NCBI RefSeq assembly: GCF_003991565.1 | Contig: NZ_CP032819.1 | Span: 4,340,001-4,404,000 of the forward strand | Length of the DNA stretch: 64,000 bases | Reading direction: 5' to 3' | DNA from: Butyricimonas faecalis | GTDB taxonomy: Bacteria > Bacteroidota > Bacteroidia > Bacteroidales > Marinifilaceae | Shown: positions 15,002-25,378 of the stretch, one piece after another | Numbering within the stretch: position 1 is the first letter of the stretch | Layout of the letters: every line of letters begins with the position of its first letter | The notes under the pieces: generated by a model | The model's input: the letters and a program-made list of their open reading frames with translations, nothing else | Told to the model about the DNA's origin: nothing | Databases searched by the model: none | Program-made: the position numbers and the translations under genes

Positions 15002-17179
15002 TTATTCAACAATGCTAATTTCTTTTAGTAAATTTGAAGCCCCCGCGTATTTGTCTATCATCCACAGAACAAAACGAATGTCAACGCATACACATTTATT
15101 ATATTTCGGGTTATAATAGAGGTCTCCGGCCATAGATTCCCAATTCCCGTCATAGGCCAATCCGATTAATTCTCCCTTGGCATTGATTACCGGGCTACCG
15201 GAATTTCCTCCCGTGATGTCGAGATTTGTGGCAAATCCGGTATAAAGTTTGCCGTCTTTATCGGCATAGCGTCCCCAATCTCCTTTTTGGATAGCGGCCC
15301 AGCAGTCCGGGTTCAAGTTGAATTCCGGGTCGTTTTCTATGTATTTTTCTTTGTAGCCATCGATGGAAGAACGGTAATCATAGGTAACTCCGTCTTTTGG
15401 AGAGTAACCGCCAACCGTTCCGTAGGTGATTCGCATTGTTGAGTTGGCATCCGGGGGAAGCACGGTTCCCTTGTTCATCTCTACAAGGGCCTCCACGTAA
15501 AGCGTGCGTAAAGCACCTATTTTCTGAGTGTTATCTTTTAAATAATCGCGTAACTCGTAGTTTTTCGCTTGTGTGGACTTCGAGATTAAATATGCGGGGT
15601 CTTTGTCGATCGTTTTTTTGTCAACCCCCTTGTCCAACCAAGCAAACATACGGTCTTTCGTTGCTAGTACAGAATTTTTGTAAACGTAGTCTGTCAATTT
15701 CTGGTAGTCTCCTTTGAATTTTTTCACCAGTTTACCAATTTCTTCCGGAAAGAATTTCGGGTCGATGTTATTCACGTATAATTCAATCATAGCCGTGAAG
15801 ACCTTGCGGTCTACCTGTTCGTCGTAATCCTTGAAATATTGTTCGCAAAAGTGTCTTAGATTTTTGCATTGGGAACAATCTTTGTGCAGGACACAACACC
15901 CTTGTTTTTCCATGGTACTTTCGAAGCCTTTAAAACGCATGGCCAAACGAGTCAAGTCAGCCCCGTTTACGATAGCTTCCCGGTGATAGATAGCCGAGGC
16001 CGCATAGGGAGCGGCGAAGGCGTAACAAGCTCGAAGTTCATCGATCAGGTTACCATATTTAGCTTTGCGTGTCGGGTCTGCATTGATCCATGCGGTTAGT
16101 TTGGTCTCCTCTGCTGTTTTGATTCCGACTACATCATATTTTTTCGTGTACTCACATTCGCCAATGGCATATTTCCAGTAGTTGCTGTTCATGAAGTATT
16201 TGGAAGCGTACTGGATGTTGATCTTCTCGTCGGCATTCATGGCTTCTCGCAGGATCGCTAATTTCGTGTCCCGCACCTTGATCATGGCGGGGTTCGTGAT
16301 GTTGATTTTCTCGCTTACCCCAAAGGATGGCGTGTAGCGGGCAGTTGATCCCGGGTAACCCAAGACCATGGCGTAGTCACCTTCCTTAATCCCGTTTATA
16401 GACACGGGTAACACGTATTTCGGTGTGATCGGTTGATTGTCGGGAGAGTATTTTGCCGGATTTCCATCCTTGTCACCATACACCCGGTACATGGCAAAAT
16501 CTCCTTTGTGCTGTGGCCATGACCAGTTGTCCGTGTCTTGTCCAAATGCCCCGAAACAAGTGGGAGGAGCTGCTACGAGTCGCACATCCTCGTACACTTT
16601 ATAGTAAAATAAGTAATATTTGTTACCGCGTAACATGGCCGCACATGAGGCTTCATACCCTTTCTTCGCGTATTTCTTCTCGATCACGGAGTTGGCTCTT
16701 CTGGATGAGTAAGGGATGATTTCGCCATCTTTTTCTAAGCTTTTCAGTACTTTCCGGTATTCGTCTGTGACATCGATCACCCGATCCAAAAACATGACGG
16801 TTTTACCCGGGATGCGAATTTCTTCGCCTTGATTTTTTGACCAAAAACCATTTTTTAGGTAATCGTGTTCAAGGCTGCTCAACTTTTGAATATCATCGTA
16901 AGCACAATGGTGATTCGTGATCATCAAACCGTTTTTGGAGATCATGCTTCCCGTGCAACTTCCGTAATCCAGGGCCACGATGGCATCCTTTAAAGAAGGA
17001 GTGGTTTCGCTATATATTTCTTCTGCAGAGAGTTCTACACCCTTGGCTTTCATCGCCTCGTAATTGGTTTGAGCCATGAGATGGATCAACCACATTCCTT
17101 CGTCTGCCTTTGTTGTAAACGCACTGCTTACAATTAAGAGCGTAGCAAAAATACTTTTGATAAATGTTGTTTTCTTCAT
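15002..17179 (-). CDS. S46-family dipeptidyl-peptidase, DPP7 type
   Basis: This exported serine peptidase removes dipeptides from oligopeptides in the periplasm, feeding amino-acid fermentation. I choose the Met at 17179 (MKKTTFIKSIF...) because it begins a signal peptide ending TTKADEG; the longer frame to 17236 has no signal character. The catalytic His is in TNHHCAYD, the Asp in the DTDNWSWPQHKGDF motif and the Ser in GGNSGSPV, all in S46 order over 725 residues. The residue that sets P1 choice lies in AYDGNWESMAGD; Gly there is typical of DPP7 (hydrophobic P1), whereas DPP11 has Arg. It is monocistronic with a terminator downstream. Confidence 0.9.
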   Translation of the reverse strand: MKKTTFIKSIFATLLIVSSAFTTKADEGMWLIHLMAQTNYEAMKAKGVELSAEEIYSETTPSLKDAIVALDYGSCTGSMISKNGLMITNHHCAYDDIQKLSSLEHDYLKNGFWSKNQGEEIRIPGKTVMFLDRVIDVTDEYRKVLKSLEKDGEIIPYSSRRANSVIEKKYAKKGYEASCAAMLRGNKYYLFYYKVYEDVRLVAAPPTCFGAFGQDTDNWSWPQHKGDFAMYRVYGDKDGNPAKYSPDNQPITPKYVLPVSINGIKEGDYAMVLGYPGSTARYTPSFGVSEKINITNPAMIKVRDTKLAILREAMNADEKINIQYASKYFMNSNYWKYAIGECEYTKKYDVVGIKTAEETKLTAWINADPTRKAKYGNLIDELRACYAFAAPYAASAIYHREAIVNGADLTRLAMRFKGFESTMEKQGCCVLHKDCSQCKNLRHFCEQYFKDYDEQVDRKVFTAMIELYVNNIDPKFFPEEIGKLVKKFKGDYQKLTDYVYKNSVLATKDRMFAWLDKGVDKKTIDKDPAYLISKSTQAKNYELRDYLKDNTQKIGALRTLYVEALVEMNKGTVLPPDANSTMRITYGTVGGYSPKDGVTYDYRSSIDGYKEKYIENDPEFNLNPDCWAAIQKGDWGRYADKDGKLYTGFATNLDITGGNSGSPVINAKGELIGLAYDGNWESMAGDLYYNPKYNKCVCVDIRFVLWMIDKYAGASNLLKEISIVE

Positions 17180-17356
17180 CCTGTTATTTTTTGGGTAATA
17201 ATACGAATCCCATCGGGATTGTTTGGTCAGTACCAATGTCCTGTGTCATCAAGGGGCTGATGATCAGATTTACAACTTGTATGGGTATAAATCTCGCAGA
17301 GCAATTCATTTGGATTGCTCTGGCGAGATAAATGAATGATAAAATTTTTTGTGTTT

Positions 17357-19288
17357 TTATTCTACGGTTTTACCCGGTGTTTTGAAGGTTAAGGTGGCGT
17401 CAATTTCTTTGGTTGTCCCGTTCGTGTAATGGATTTTCCATTTCGGGGTTTGAAGAATTTCCCAAATTTTGTCATCGTCTAGCACATCCTTCACGTACGT
17501 GATCCGGATAACCGGGGTGTCACCGTTCAATGCCGTGGCGAATCCCATCACGCCATCTTGAGTGGAAAGGAAACTTCCCAAATAGGGGACTTGACGCTGA
17601 ACTAACGGTTTATCCAATCCCGGGTAGGGCATCTCGTAAACAGCCGTGGCAGCATCTTCTCCGTATTTTTTCAAGGCAATTTGGAAACGAGAATTGGTTG
17701 CCGGGAACATCATTTCAAGGAACTCCTGACGACCGATCGTGTCTACTTGATTCGAGATGTTTACTAGCTCGTAGTCACATTCTACTTTCTTGATTCCACC
17801 GCCATGTACCTGCATTTCGAATTCACGGGTTTCGATGATGCTGCTTAATTCTTTTTTATCGATCGGTTTGTTGATATCCATGAATAATTTCACTTTTACC
17901 GGACAGTCATATTCGGTTTGGATGCCATAGAAGCCTTCTTTTTCACGAATAATATTTCCCAAGAAGGTCACGTCCATTTTGTCGAATAGTTTCTCAACGC
18001 CCAAGGTGATCACTTTCAATTGTTCCATTTCGGCTGGAGGCGTGTTCAGTTTCCGTTTTACCGGGGTAAACATGGCGTTTTCAACTTTTTCTTTGCTTGT
18101 CTCATCCGGGTTATAGTAAACCACGACAGCGAATCGATTCACGTAGGTCGTTACCCCGTAAACTCCCGGAACGTTTTTCATGCGGGCAGCAAATGCCTTG
18201 GAGCTACCGTAACATTTCACGGTTCTCATGCCGTCACGTTCGAAGGATTCCAAATGTTCTAATTTTGCAGGATCTCCCCAACGTTCATCGATGGTCGGCA
18301 ATTCCCAATGGGTACCCATCCACAGTCCGACGAAGAAGAGAACAACGACTAGAATTGCGGGCAACCATCGGAATGCCGGTTTGCGGTTTATCTGTAAAGC
18401 ATTTTTATTACATGTTCCCATACATTCACCACATAAGGTACAATCAATGTCTTTCACGACTTTCAAGTTTGCCACGTCAATTTGGTGCGGGCATTTTTTG
18501 CTACACAAGCCGCAGTGGGTACATTTTTCGTCATCCCGGGTAATGTGGAGTAATGGGAATACTTTGCTCTTGTGGTAAACGATCTCGAAAATGTAACCGA
18601 TTACACAGCTTGCACCGAGTAACCAATACCATTGCATCGGTAGCCCGAAACGGCCTAAAATCAATGAGAGTATTAACAATCCCAAGAAGGTAAGCGTGAA
18701 TTTGAACACGTTGCTTAATGCCCCGAGAGGACAGATGTATTTACACCAGAACATATTGATGAACAAATTCCCCAGGAATAGGCAGACTATAGAAATCGAC
18801 GCCATCCACGCGGTAAGTTCGCCTTTGAACCCGGTTGCAATAGCGTAGTATGGGTCAAAGTTTTTACAGAATAATTCGCTACTTGAGATGGTCATGTAAA
18901 ATATCCAGAATAACAGGATATACTTGATGGCTCTCAAAATTTTATCTACAACTGAACCTGTGGAGATGTTGATGTTTATCTTCATTTTTTTGCGTAAAAC
19001 GGCCATCCATTCCGTTACCGTACCCAGAGGGCAGAGGTAGCCGCAGAATAGTTTGCTGAAAAGAATAACGCCGATTGCCAAGGTTACTCCCATCATGATC
19101 TGCACCATTGACATGCTGCATGCCAGTGTGTTTGAATTCAGGTAAGTTACGAGAGATTGCAGTCCCCCGAACGGACAATAGGCTTCGACATTGGCCGGCC
19201 CGCCTCCGACGAATACTTTTAAAATGAATCCGGCAATAACCGCAATTACACCCAATTGCAGTACATGTCTCCATAAGTTTTTCTTCAT
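17357..19288 (-). CDS. 4Fe-4S polyferredoxin membrane protein, NapH/NosR-like
   Basis: The start is taken at 19288 (MKKNLWRHVL), three codons inside the longest frame. The 643-residue product has about six membrane helices in its first ~290 residues with paired Cys motifs (YCPFGG, FCGYLCPLG, WCKYICPLG), then two ferredoxin clusters (CTHCGLCSKKCPHQ, CTLCGECMGTCNK). After another helix a long soluble C-terminal part contains an HMA-like ferredoxin fold (~350-420), although its metal-binding CxxC is reduced to a single Cys. This architecture moves electrons across the inner membrane. It ends the ECF-sigma/TonB-receptor operon, so it may reduce an imported metal or power maturation of a metalloprotein; that is inference. 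Confidence 0.8.
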   Translation of the reverse strand: MKKNLWRHVLQLGVIAVIAGFILKVFVGGGPANVEAYCPFGGLQSLVTYLNSNTLACSMSMVQIMMGVTLAIGVILFSKLFCGYLCPLGTVTEWMAVLRKKMKININISTGSVVDKILRAIKYILLFWIFYMTISSSELFCKNFDPYYAIATGFKGELTAWMASISIVCLFLGNLFINMFWCKYICPLGALSNVFKFTLTFLGLLILSLILGRFGLPMQWYWLLGASCVIGYIFEIVYHKSKVFPLLHITRDDEKCTHCGLCSKKCPHQIDVANLKVVKDIDCTLCGECMGTCNKNALQINRKPAFRWLPAILVVVLFFVGLWMGTHWELPTIDERWGDPAKLEHLESFERDGMRTVKCYGSSKAFAARMKNVPGVYGVTTYVNRFAVVVYYNPDETSKEKVENAMFTPVKRKLNTPPAEMEQLKVITLGVEKLFDKMDVTFLGNIIREKEGFYGIQTEYDCPVKVKLFMDINKPIDKKELSSIIETREFEMQVHGGGIKKVECDYELVNISNQVDTIGRQEFLEMMFPATNSRFQIALKKYGEDAATAVYEMPYPGLDKPLVQRQVPYLGSFLSTQDGVMGFATALNGDTPVIRITYVKDVLDDDKIWEILQTPKWKIHYTNGTTKEIDATLTFKTPGKTVE

Positions 19289-19330
19289 CTTGCTCATTTC
19301 TTTTTTTTAATATTTGTTGTTTTTGATTCC

Positions 19331-20926
19331 CTAGAATGATAGTCCTATCGTGGCTTGTAAGGTGGTCCAGTCCTTGCCGTCATACAGGCCGCTGGTAGAT
19401 TTTTTATAATTGACATGACCGATAGCGTACAAGTTCATCCCTTTTTCCTTGTTGAGGAAATAGGTGTAACGAACGTTTATGCTTCCGGCGATTTTATCCG
19501 ATGCGATGTACTCGAATTCCTGTTCCAGTAAATCTTTCCGTTGTGGGTATTCATCGATATTCGGTAAGGCTGTTTCGGCTTCCTGTTTCATTTTTAACAT
19601 TGTGCCTCCACCGATCGTGTAAGCTCCATGGATGCCGCAATCCAGCATTCCTTTTTTGAGCAGGAAGTTTTTTTCGAATGAAAGATAACCTTCCATGTTT
19701 TTCAATATTTGTTGGAATTTGGCCGGGTAGAGACGATACACTCTTTCCGCGTAAAAGCCTTTCGCCCCGATTTGTGCATTCCAACAACTGTTGTACGCGG
19801 TACGATTGCGGAACAGGTTGTAATTTGCATCACAAACAATGGATTCGATAGAAGATTTATTCTTTTTCCCGAATTGAGTCCAAGTGCTGTTTTGGTTTAT
19901 AACCTCCTTTTGTTGGATGTTTTCGTAGCCTAGCATGTTCGAAAAATCGGCTTGCAGGTTCATGTAGTGACTGTACTTTTCTCCGCTGATATTGAGTGCT
20001 CCGGTATAATTATATACACGTTGTTTCATTTCTCCTCCGCGCTCTTTGTTGTAGTTGGCATTGAAAATTTCCTGTTTCTTTTCCAGCATGGAGAATTGGT
20101 TGAAGAGTCGGATCCGAGAGGTATAGAATTCCACTTGTGCGGCACCGCCTAAGGCTTCATCCTGAATGTCCCGAGTGATACTGGTGGTTGAGGTTACCTG
20201 TTCGGATGTGTAGAATCACAACCCTTCAACGGAAAGAAGTTCCGGAGTCCGTCCGGTACCGATGGTTCTGATATTAATGTTTTCAATTTCTCTCTGGTAA
20301 ATGAAGTTTAGTCCCAAGTTCACGTATTGGGAACGATAAACCACTCCCGGATACACTTTCAAGTTCACGTATGTGTTCTTGTTTCGGGCATCTTTTTTCT
20401 TGGCATTACTAGCAGTTAAGTAATCGATTTTGGCCCCGATGCTCCAGTGATTTCCGATCATGTAGCCGATACCGCCTTCCAGCATGTAAGTTTCCAGGGT
20501 TTGCCGTCCCGGCATACTGTCGGCAAAGAATATGGGGGAGCGGTACGGGTTGATAACGTTACACCACCCCATTTTAAGCCGATTCATGTAGTCAAAACTG
20601 AATTTCCCGTAGAAGAATACTTTGTTCAGTCTTCGGAAAGACTCTGTTTGCAGGCTTGTTTTATTGAACGCGTGGGGGGCATTTACATTTCTGAAATTGC
20701 CTTTCCCGTATTGGAAATCAAGTTCTACGATAGTGAAATCTTGATTTTCGTTGAATGTCAATCCGGCATAGTTTAAAGATTTTGTCCAAGGATTATTCGC
20801 TTTGACCCGATCCATCCGGTAAAAAATCTTCTCGTCGTCTTGGGTTTGGGCATTTACTGCCGACATCCCGGCGATGAGTAGACCCAGACCCAATGTATAT
20901 ATTTTTTTGAATTTCATAATCTTCAT
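19331..20926 (-). pseudogene. DUF6850 outer-membrane barrel protein, split by one in-frame TGA
   Basis: Two pieces (20216-20926 and about 19331-20215) lie in the same frame, separated only by TGA at 20216-20218; reading through gives one 531-residue protein. It has a signal peptide (to ~VNAQTQ) and then long amphipathic strands (FFYGKFSFDYMNRLKMGW, WSIGAKIDYLT, LQATIGLSF) typical of a beta-barrel with a C-terminal Phe. DUF6850 barrels accompany DUF4876 and TonB receptors in this order, which supports the reading. The residue at the stop may have been Trp (TGG to TGA). The downstream half has no signal peptide, so only readthrough would give a functional barrel. Sequencing error is also possible. 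Confidence 0.75.
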
Positions 20927-20943
20927 TTTTAGATACAGTTCGT

Positions 20944-22128
20944 CTATCTGTTTTTTAATGTGTTCGGAACTACTTCGAAATCCTCGCTGGAATTGTTGGT
21001 GTCCATGTATATGATTCTACCATCGATAATTTCATCTACTTTTCGGTGAACAGAATTACCCAGATAATTCGCTGGCATATAGGTGAATCCGGCATCGATG
21101 TTATTCGGGATTCGCTTGTTTGCTTTACTGGCACTCGCTACGCATTCAACTCCATCAATTACCCAATCTTTGTGTATCATCAGGTATTTTTGGCCAGAAG
21201 TTTTTGTTGGGTCTGGTTTAAAGTTTTCTGGATCATCACCATAGGCTTGTGCACTGATGGCTACGGATGTCGGAATTTTGAAAATTACCATAGCCGGTCC
21301 TGGTAAACTGATGCTATATGACGTACCTTGGGTATAACCGATCATCTTTAAGGGTTCAACACCCTGTGAGGGAGTGGATGCTGCTGTTAACCGCATATCC
21401 CAGAATGCAAAATCTATATTGGAAAGATCTACGGATTGCGAAGCAATATCCACATGGTTGATGGCATTGACTGCGATAATTGTTTCTTCTCCGGGTTGTA
21501 ACGGGTAGTCTTTGCCTGTTCCGGGGAATTGCCATGCCATCATGAATAAAGGCATTTCATCCCATAAACTTCCGTCCTGATTGGTGAAGTTACTAGAACT
21601 GTTGCTCGTAGGTGGATATACGCTTCCTATGCACAGACTGTCCAGGTAAGCGACTTCATCGGAATTGTTGTAGATAGACATGTAAGCGTCTTTCCCATAG
21701 TTTTTATTGTCATCATTTTTACAAGAGGCATAGTAAATCTCTTTGATGATTAGCTGCTGTAATTTGGCATGGCTCAAATTTATCGTGTAAGTATCCCCAT
21801 CTTTTGTGTTTTCATTTAATACGATTCGTTCCATTCTCCCGTTAAAGATGTCGATCGTATTTTCTCCTCTTTCCCGGTGTTGGGCTACTGCCTCGTAGAA
21901 ACCGTATTCTGCGTTGAATGTTGCGATTCCGGAGGCGTCACATTGGCTTGTGTAAGTTAGTCCGGAAGTCGTACTGTATAATTTCACATCAATCCCTTCC
22001 GGGCTTATATCCTCATAACCTTCCGGCATGTTCACCTTGATTCGGGCTCCGATACTCATTTTTTCTTCTTCCAAGCATCCCGTGAAAAGGAATACAACCA
22101 GAAGTGTAAGTATATGATATGTTTTCAT
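20944..22128 (-). CDS. DUF4876 surface lipoprotein
   Basis: The 394-residue product begins with a lipoprotein signal (LVVFLFTGC, Cys18). It contains an N-terminal carboxypeptidase-like beta-sandwich (~30-110) and a large domain matching DUF4876 (IIKEIYYASC, YMSIYNNSDEVAYLDSL). It lies between the TonB receptor and the barrel gene with gaps of 21 and 17 bases, so it is translated as part of one operon and probably sits with the receptor on the outer membrane as an accessory binding protein. The ligand is unknown. Confidence 0.85.
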   Translation of the reverse strand: MKTYHILTLLVVFLFTGCLEEEKMSIGARIKVNMPEGYEDISPEGIDVKLYSTTSGLTYTSQCDASGIATFNAEYGFYEAVAQHRERGENTIDIFNGRMERIVLNENTKDGDTYTINLSHAKLQQLIIKEIYYASCKNDDNKNYGKDAYMSIYNNSDEVAYLDSLCIGSVYPPTSNSSSNFTNQDGSLWDEMPLFMMAWQFPGTGKDYPLQPGEETIIAVNAINHVDIASQSVDLSNIDFAFWDMRLTAASTPSQGVEPLKMIGYTQGTSYSISLPGPAMVIFKIPTSVAISAQAYGDDPENFKPDPTKTSGQKYLMIHKDWVIDGVECVASASKANKRIPNNIDAGFTYMPANYLGNSVHRKVDEIIDGRIIYMDTNNSSEDFEVVPNTLKNR

Positions 22129-22149
22129 CTTTATTCCTTTTTTTATCCG

Positions 22150-24987
22150 TTAAAATTTCAGACTGATTTCAGCACCAAAACTAATGTCACTGTTTACTCT
22201 AAAGTCAGAACCGCTGGATTTGTAATATCTCCAAGGTTTGGCATTTGTGAAGTTGTTCGCATAGAAAGAAAGAGAGGCTAATTTCCCGATTTCTTTCGTC
22301 ATACGCAGGTTCAACATGAAATACGGATCAAGAGAGTCTTCCACGAAATAGGTAGATTTATCGCTTTTGATCATGTGTTGGAATACCGGATCGTTTGCTT
22401 CCGTTTCTGTGAACGGGTGAATAGCTCCGTCCCGATCCATGTATGCAACCGGATTTATATACTTATTATAGGTTTTGTCTTTTTCTACATCTCCTTCAAT
22501 TATGTTCCCGTCGTTGTCTTTCATGTAAGCCAGGCATTGTCCTTGGTATTTCGATAAGGCTTTCGATTTATCCATCCACACGCATTGAGCGCCTAACGTG
22601 AACACAAGTCGTAATTGGGGGATGTGGGTCACTAAACGCACGTTCGTGTTCAAGCGTTGGTACAGATTCCCGTTTCCGACATTGGTACCGCCCACGTACA
22701 ACCCGACATAAGGATAAGGTTCATTATTTATATAGCGAGTTTCATGATTCATTTTGAGGCTGTTGTCGAATGTTTTGGTGTGGAAAAATGCTCCGTCCAC
22801 GAGAATTGATGTCATGATCGCCTCGATCTTCCCGAAGTCGAAGGAGTACTCGATCCCCCATTTGTCAGTGGTGATGCCGTTATCCGGGCGTTGGAAAAGT
22901 CCGAATGTTTTTAAGATGCGGTAACCCACGGGAGTTCCGTTTTCCACGACTTCTCCGTTCACGTATTCCGGATTGGTCAAGCTGGAACTGTAGTTATATT
23001 CCCGGTATTGATAGGGAACGGCATAGTTGGCTTGGTTGTATCCATGGGTCAACTTCTCTTTGAAGTAAGCTAAGTTGGCATTAATATTGAATACTTTGAA
23101 GTCTACCCCGATTTCGAAGTTGTTACTTTTGGGGATTTTCAAATGATCGTTGTCCGTTTCGAATACATTCGTGGTGATCACGGCCAATTTACGATTATTG
23201 GCATCGTCTTTGAACGAGAAGCTGGCTTTGTCTATATAAGCCGGATCCGGGTACAGGTAGGCCAAAGTCGGCATTTTATGCTGAATTCCCCATCCTAGAC
23301 GAATGCTTAAGCTTTCCCAGCCTTTCTTGTTCCAGCGATTTTCTAATAACGTTAGTCGGGCATTGAAACGCGGGTCCACGATCACGTCAAAATCTGCTCC
23401 TTTCGTGTCAATCTTGGTGAATCGGCTTCCGGCAGAAAGTTCTATTGATCTTTTGCCTATTTCAATTTTTACTTTATCTTCGATGAAACCGCTGTATTCA
23501 TTGATATAGGGAATGTCTTTGAATGAACGGGGACGAATGTTTTGTGAGGGAGGATTGCTTGGGTCAAAACTTTTTCCTTTTCCTTCATTTCCTTTGGTAC
23601 TCCATTCACCTCCTAGCATGAAGTTATTATAGAATATTCCGTATTTCCCGGAGATATTGGCTGTTAGTTTGGCTTGCGCGTAAACGGGTTTTCCCTCGAT
23701 CTTCAAATCGCTATAGTATTCATAAGGCAGGAAACCGGCCACATGTTCCCCGGATTCCATGGCGTTCGTAGTGGCAGCCCCGACTGTTGTATGTTGTTCG
23801 TGGTCCCAGTTATATTGTCTCCCAAGGGATCCGGCTACGGTGTATTTCAGACTGGTTAACCAAGCTTTGTTTACCATCCAGTTTCCGTAGATATTCAAAC
23901 TGATTTCCTGATTTTCAACTTTTGTCTTTTCTTCGGATTGCTTATCCGGGTCACTTTTTTGTTTGTCTAACGTGGTCAGACCTTTAAATTTGGCATTCAA
24001 ACTGAAAGCTTTCCCCTGTGGATTGAACACGTTGGAGTAACCGATTTGTGCGGTCAAACGGTTATAGGATTTTGCCGGAGTTCGAATGTCATTCTGTGAT
24101 TGCACGTAATCGGCGTCAATATTTAAAAATCCTTTATTTTCTCCCAAGGCAAAACCTTTGCCCGCATAAACCTGTTTGATTTTCGGGTCTGTCTTGAAAC
24201 GTACCTCCAGGGGTGATTTCCCGGCCTTTGTTTTGACGATCACGGCTCCCGAGTTCAAGTCTCCGTATTCTGCAGAAGCGATTCCCCGGATAACTTCGAT
24301 CGACTCGATGTTGTCCACGGCGATCTGACGGGCATCGATTCCGGTTCCGGCCGAAGTGCTTATGCCTTGATTGGATAGGGCAGTGGAGGTCATTTGCATG
24401 TTTGCATCATTTGACATACGTGCTCCGTCAACGATCACGGCAGTTCCGAAAGCGTTGGTGGCATCTTTTCCCGTGACATCGCGAATAGTCAGTTTCGAGA
24501 TATCGTTTAAGTTCGGATTAACGGTCAATGCTCCCGGTAATAATTGCATCACGTCCACGATACTGGAAGCCTGTACGTGTTCCAATGCCGCTTTTTTAAT
24601 GGAAGAAGAACTGCTAAGTTTGTTTCCAGCTGTCGCTGTCACGGTGACTTCTTTTAGTGCCAGGGTTTGTTCCTCTAGTTTTAGGATATATTTTTCAATA
24701 TTTTTGCTTAGATTAATTTTCATTTCATAATCTTTGTACCCAAGGCAGGAAGCGGTTAAGGTATATTCGCCTTTTTTTACGTCTTTGAAAGAAAATTTTC
24801 CGTTGATGTCAGAAGTGGTCCATAGATTTAAGTCCTTGATATTGACCACTACAAAGGGAAGTGTTTCACCGGATTTCGCGTCTTGTATGGTTCCGGATAG
24901 GCTGACCTTTTCAGATTGGGCATACAAGTCTATCTGCCCGATCAAAAAGATAACCGTGCTTAAAAAAAACAATTTTTTCAAACTCAT
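22150..24987 (-). CDS. TonB-dependent outer-membrane receptor
   Basis: This 945-residue receptor has a signal peptide (to LYAQSEK), a carboxypeptidase-regulatory-like domain (SGTIQDAKSGETLPFVVVNI, ~25-110), a plug domain (~130-250; IRDVTGKDATNAFGTAVIVD and IEVIRGIASAEYGDLNSGAV) and a 22-strand barrel ending in Phe. It imports a scarce ligand with TonB energy. It is not a SusC member: it lacks the SusC-specific plug motifs and has no SusD partner. Being encoded downstream of a metal-sensor-like ECF module suggests a metal complex as ligand. Confidence 0.9.
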   Translation of the reverse strand: MSLKKLFFLSTVIFLIGQIDLYAQSEKVSLSGTIQDAKSGETLPFVVVNIKDLNLWTTSDINGKFSFKDVKKGEYTLTASCLGYKDYEMKINLSKNIEKYILKLEEQTLALKEVTVTATAGNKLSSSSSIKKAALEHVQASSIVDVMQLLPGALTVNPNLNDISKLTIRDVTGKDATNAFGTAVIVDGARMSNDANMQMTSTALSNQGISTSAGTGIDARQIAVDNIESIEVIRGIASAEYGDLNSGAVIVKTKAGKSPLEVRFKTDPKIKQVYAGKGFALGENKGFLNIDADYVQSQNDIRTPAKSYNRLTAQIGYSNVFNPQGKAFSLNAKFKGLTTLDKQKSDPDKQSEEKTKVENQEISLNIYGNWMVNKAWLTSLKYTVAGSLGRQYNWDHEQHTTVGAATTNAMESGEHVAGFLPYEYYSDLKIEGKPVYAQAKLTANISGKYGIFYNNFMLGGEWSTKGNEGKGKSFDPSNPPSQNIRPRSFKDIPYINEYSGFIEDKVKIEIGKRSIELSAGSRFTKIDTKGADFDVIVDPRFNARLTLLENRWNKKGWESLSIRLGWGIQHKMPTLAYLYPDPAYIDKASFSFKDDANNRKLAVITTNVFETDNDHLKIPKSNNFEIGVDFKVFNINANLAYFKEKLTHGYNQANYAVPYQYREYNYSSSLTNPEYVNGEVVENGTPVGYRILKTFGLFQRPDNGITTDKWGIEYSFDFGKIEAIMTSILVDGAFFHTKTFDNSLKMNHETRYINNEPYPYVGLYVGGTNVGNGNLYQRLNTNVRLVTHIPQLRLVFTLGAQCVWMDKSKALSKYQGQCLAYMKDNDGNIIEGDVEKDKTYNKYINPVAYMDRDGAIHPFTETEANDPVFQHMIKSDKSTYFVEDSLDPYFMLNLRMTKEIGKLASLSFYANNFTNAKPWRYYKSSGSDFRVNSDISFGAEISLKF

Positions 24988-25014
24988 AGTAAGATCTTAT
25001 AGATTTAGCTGTTT

Positions 25015-25308
25015 CTAATTAAAAAGTCTGTCCTCAATACATTCAAGTTTAGTGTCGTTAATATTATACTTCCCTAGCCACTCCTGCATTGCCACTTGCC
25101 GATCGGTCTTGTGCATATAGTGGTGTATACTGCCCACCAGAATGCCTAGTGCAATTCCTGCGGCAATGCTCATACCTAGGTGCCTTTTTCGGATCATCAG
25201 ACCGGCATTGTCTGTTTTATTCCGGGTCATTTTTTTCATGATCCCGTTGTAAAAGTCCTCACGTACTTCCCTTACCTTGTCTTTTTCGATGATCTCTTCA
25301 ATTTTCAT
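25015..25308 (-). CDS. Small single-TM protein, possible anti-sigma factor
   Basis: The 97-residue product has a charged cytoplasmic N-terminal part (~1-45, with a helix KVREVREDFYNGIMKKM), one membrane helix (MSIAAGIALGILVGSIHHYM, ~50-68) and a short periplasmic tail. I do not recognise the sequence. Its size, topology and place third after a sigma factor and a periplasmic sensor match CnrY-type anti-sigma factors, whose N-terminal helix holds the sigma factor. The function is inferred from context only. Confidence 0.5.
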   Translation of the reverse strand: MKIEEIIEKDKVREVREDFYNGIMKKMTRNKTDNAGLMIRKRHLGMSIAAGIALGILVGSIHHYMHKTDRQVAMQEWLGKYNINDTKLECIEDRLFN

Positions 25309-25378
25309 GATTTTTCTCTCTTTGGTTATATGACAGACTTCGCAATAAAAACTTGCGCTGGTAAGATGTTTTTTTTCA

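Noticed and set aside
20216..20218. Selenocysteine codon in the DUF6850 gene
   Set aside because: No selenoprotein logic for an outer-membrane barrel, and I see no convincing hairpin right after the TGA.
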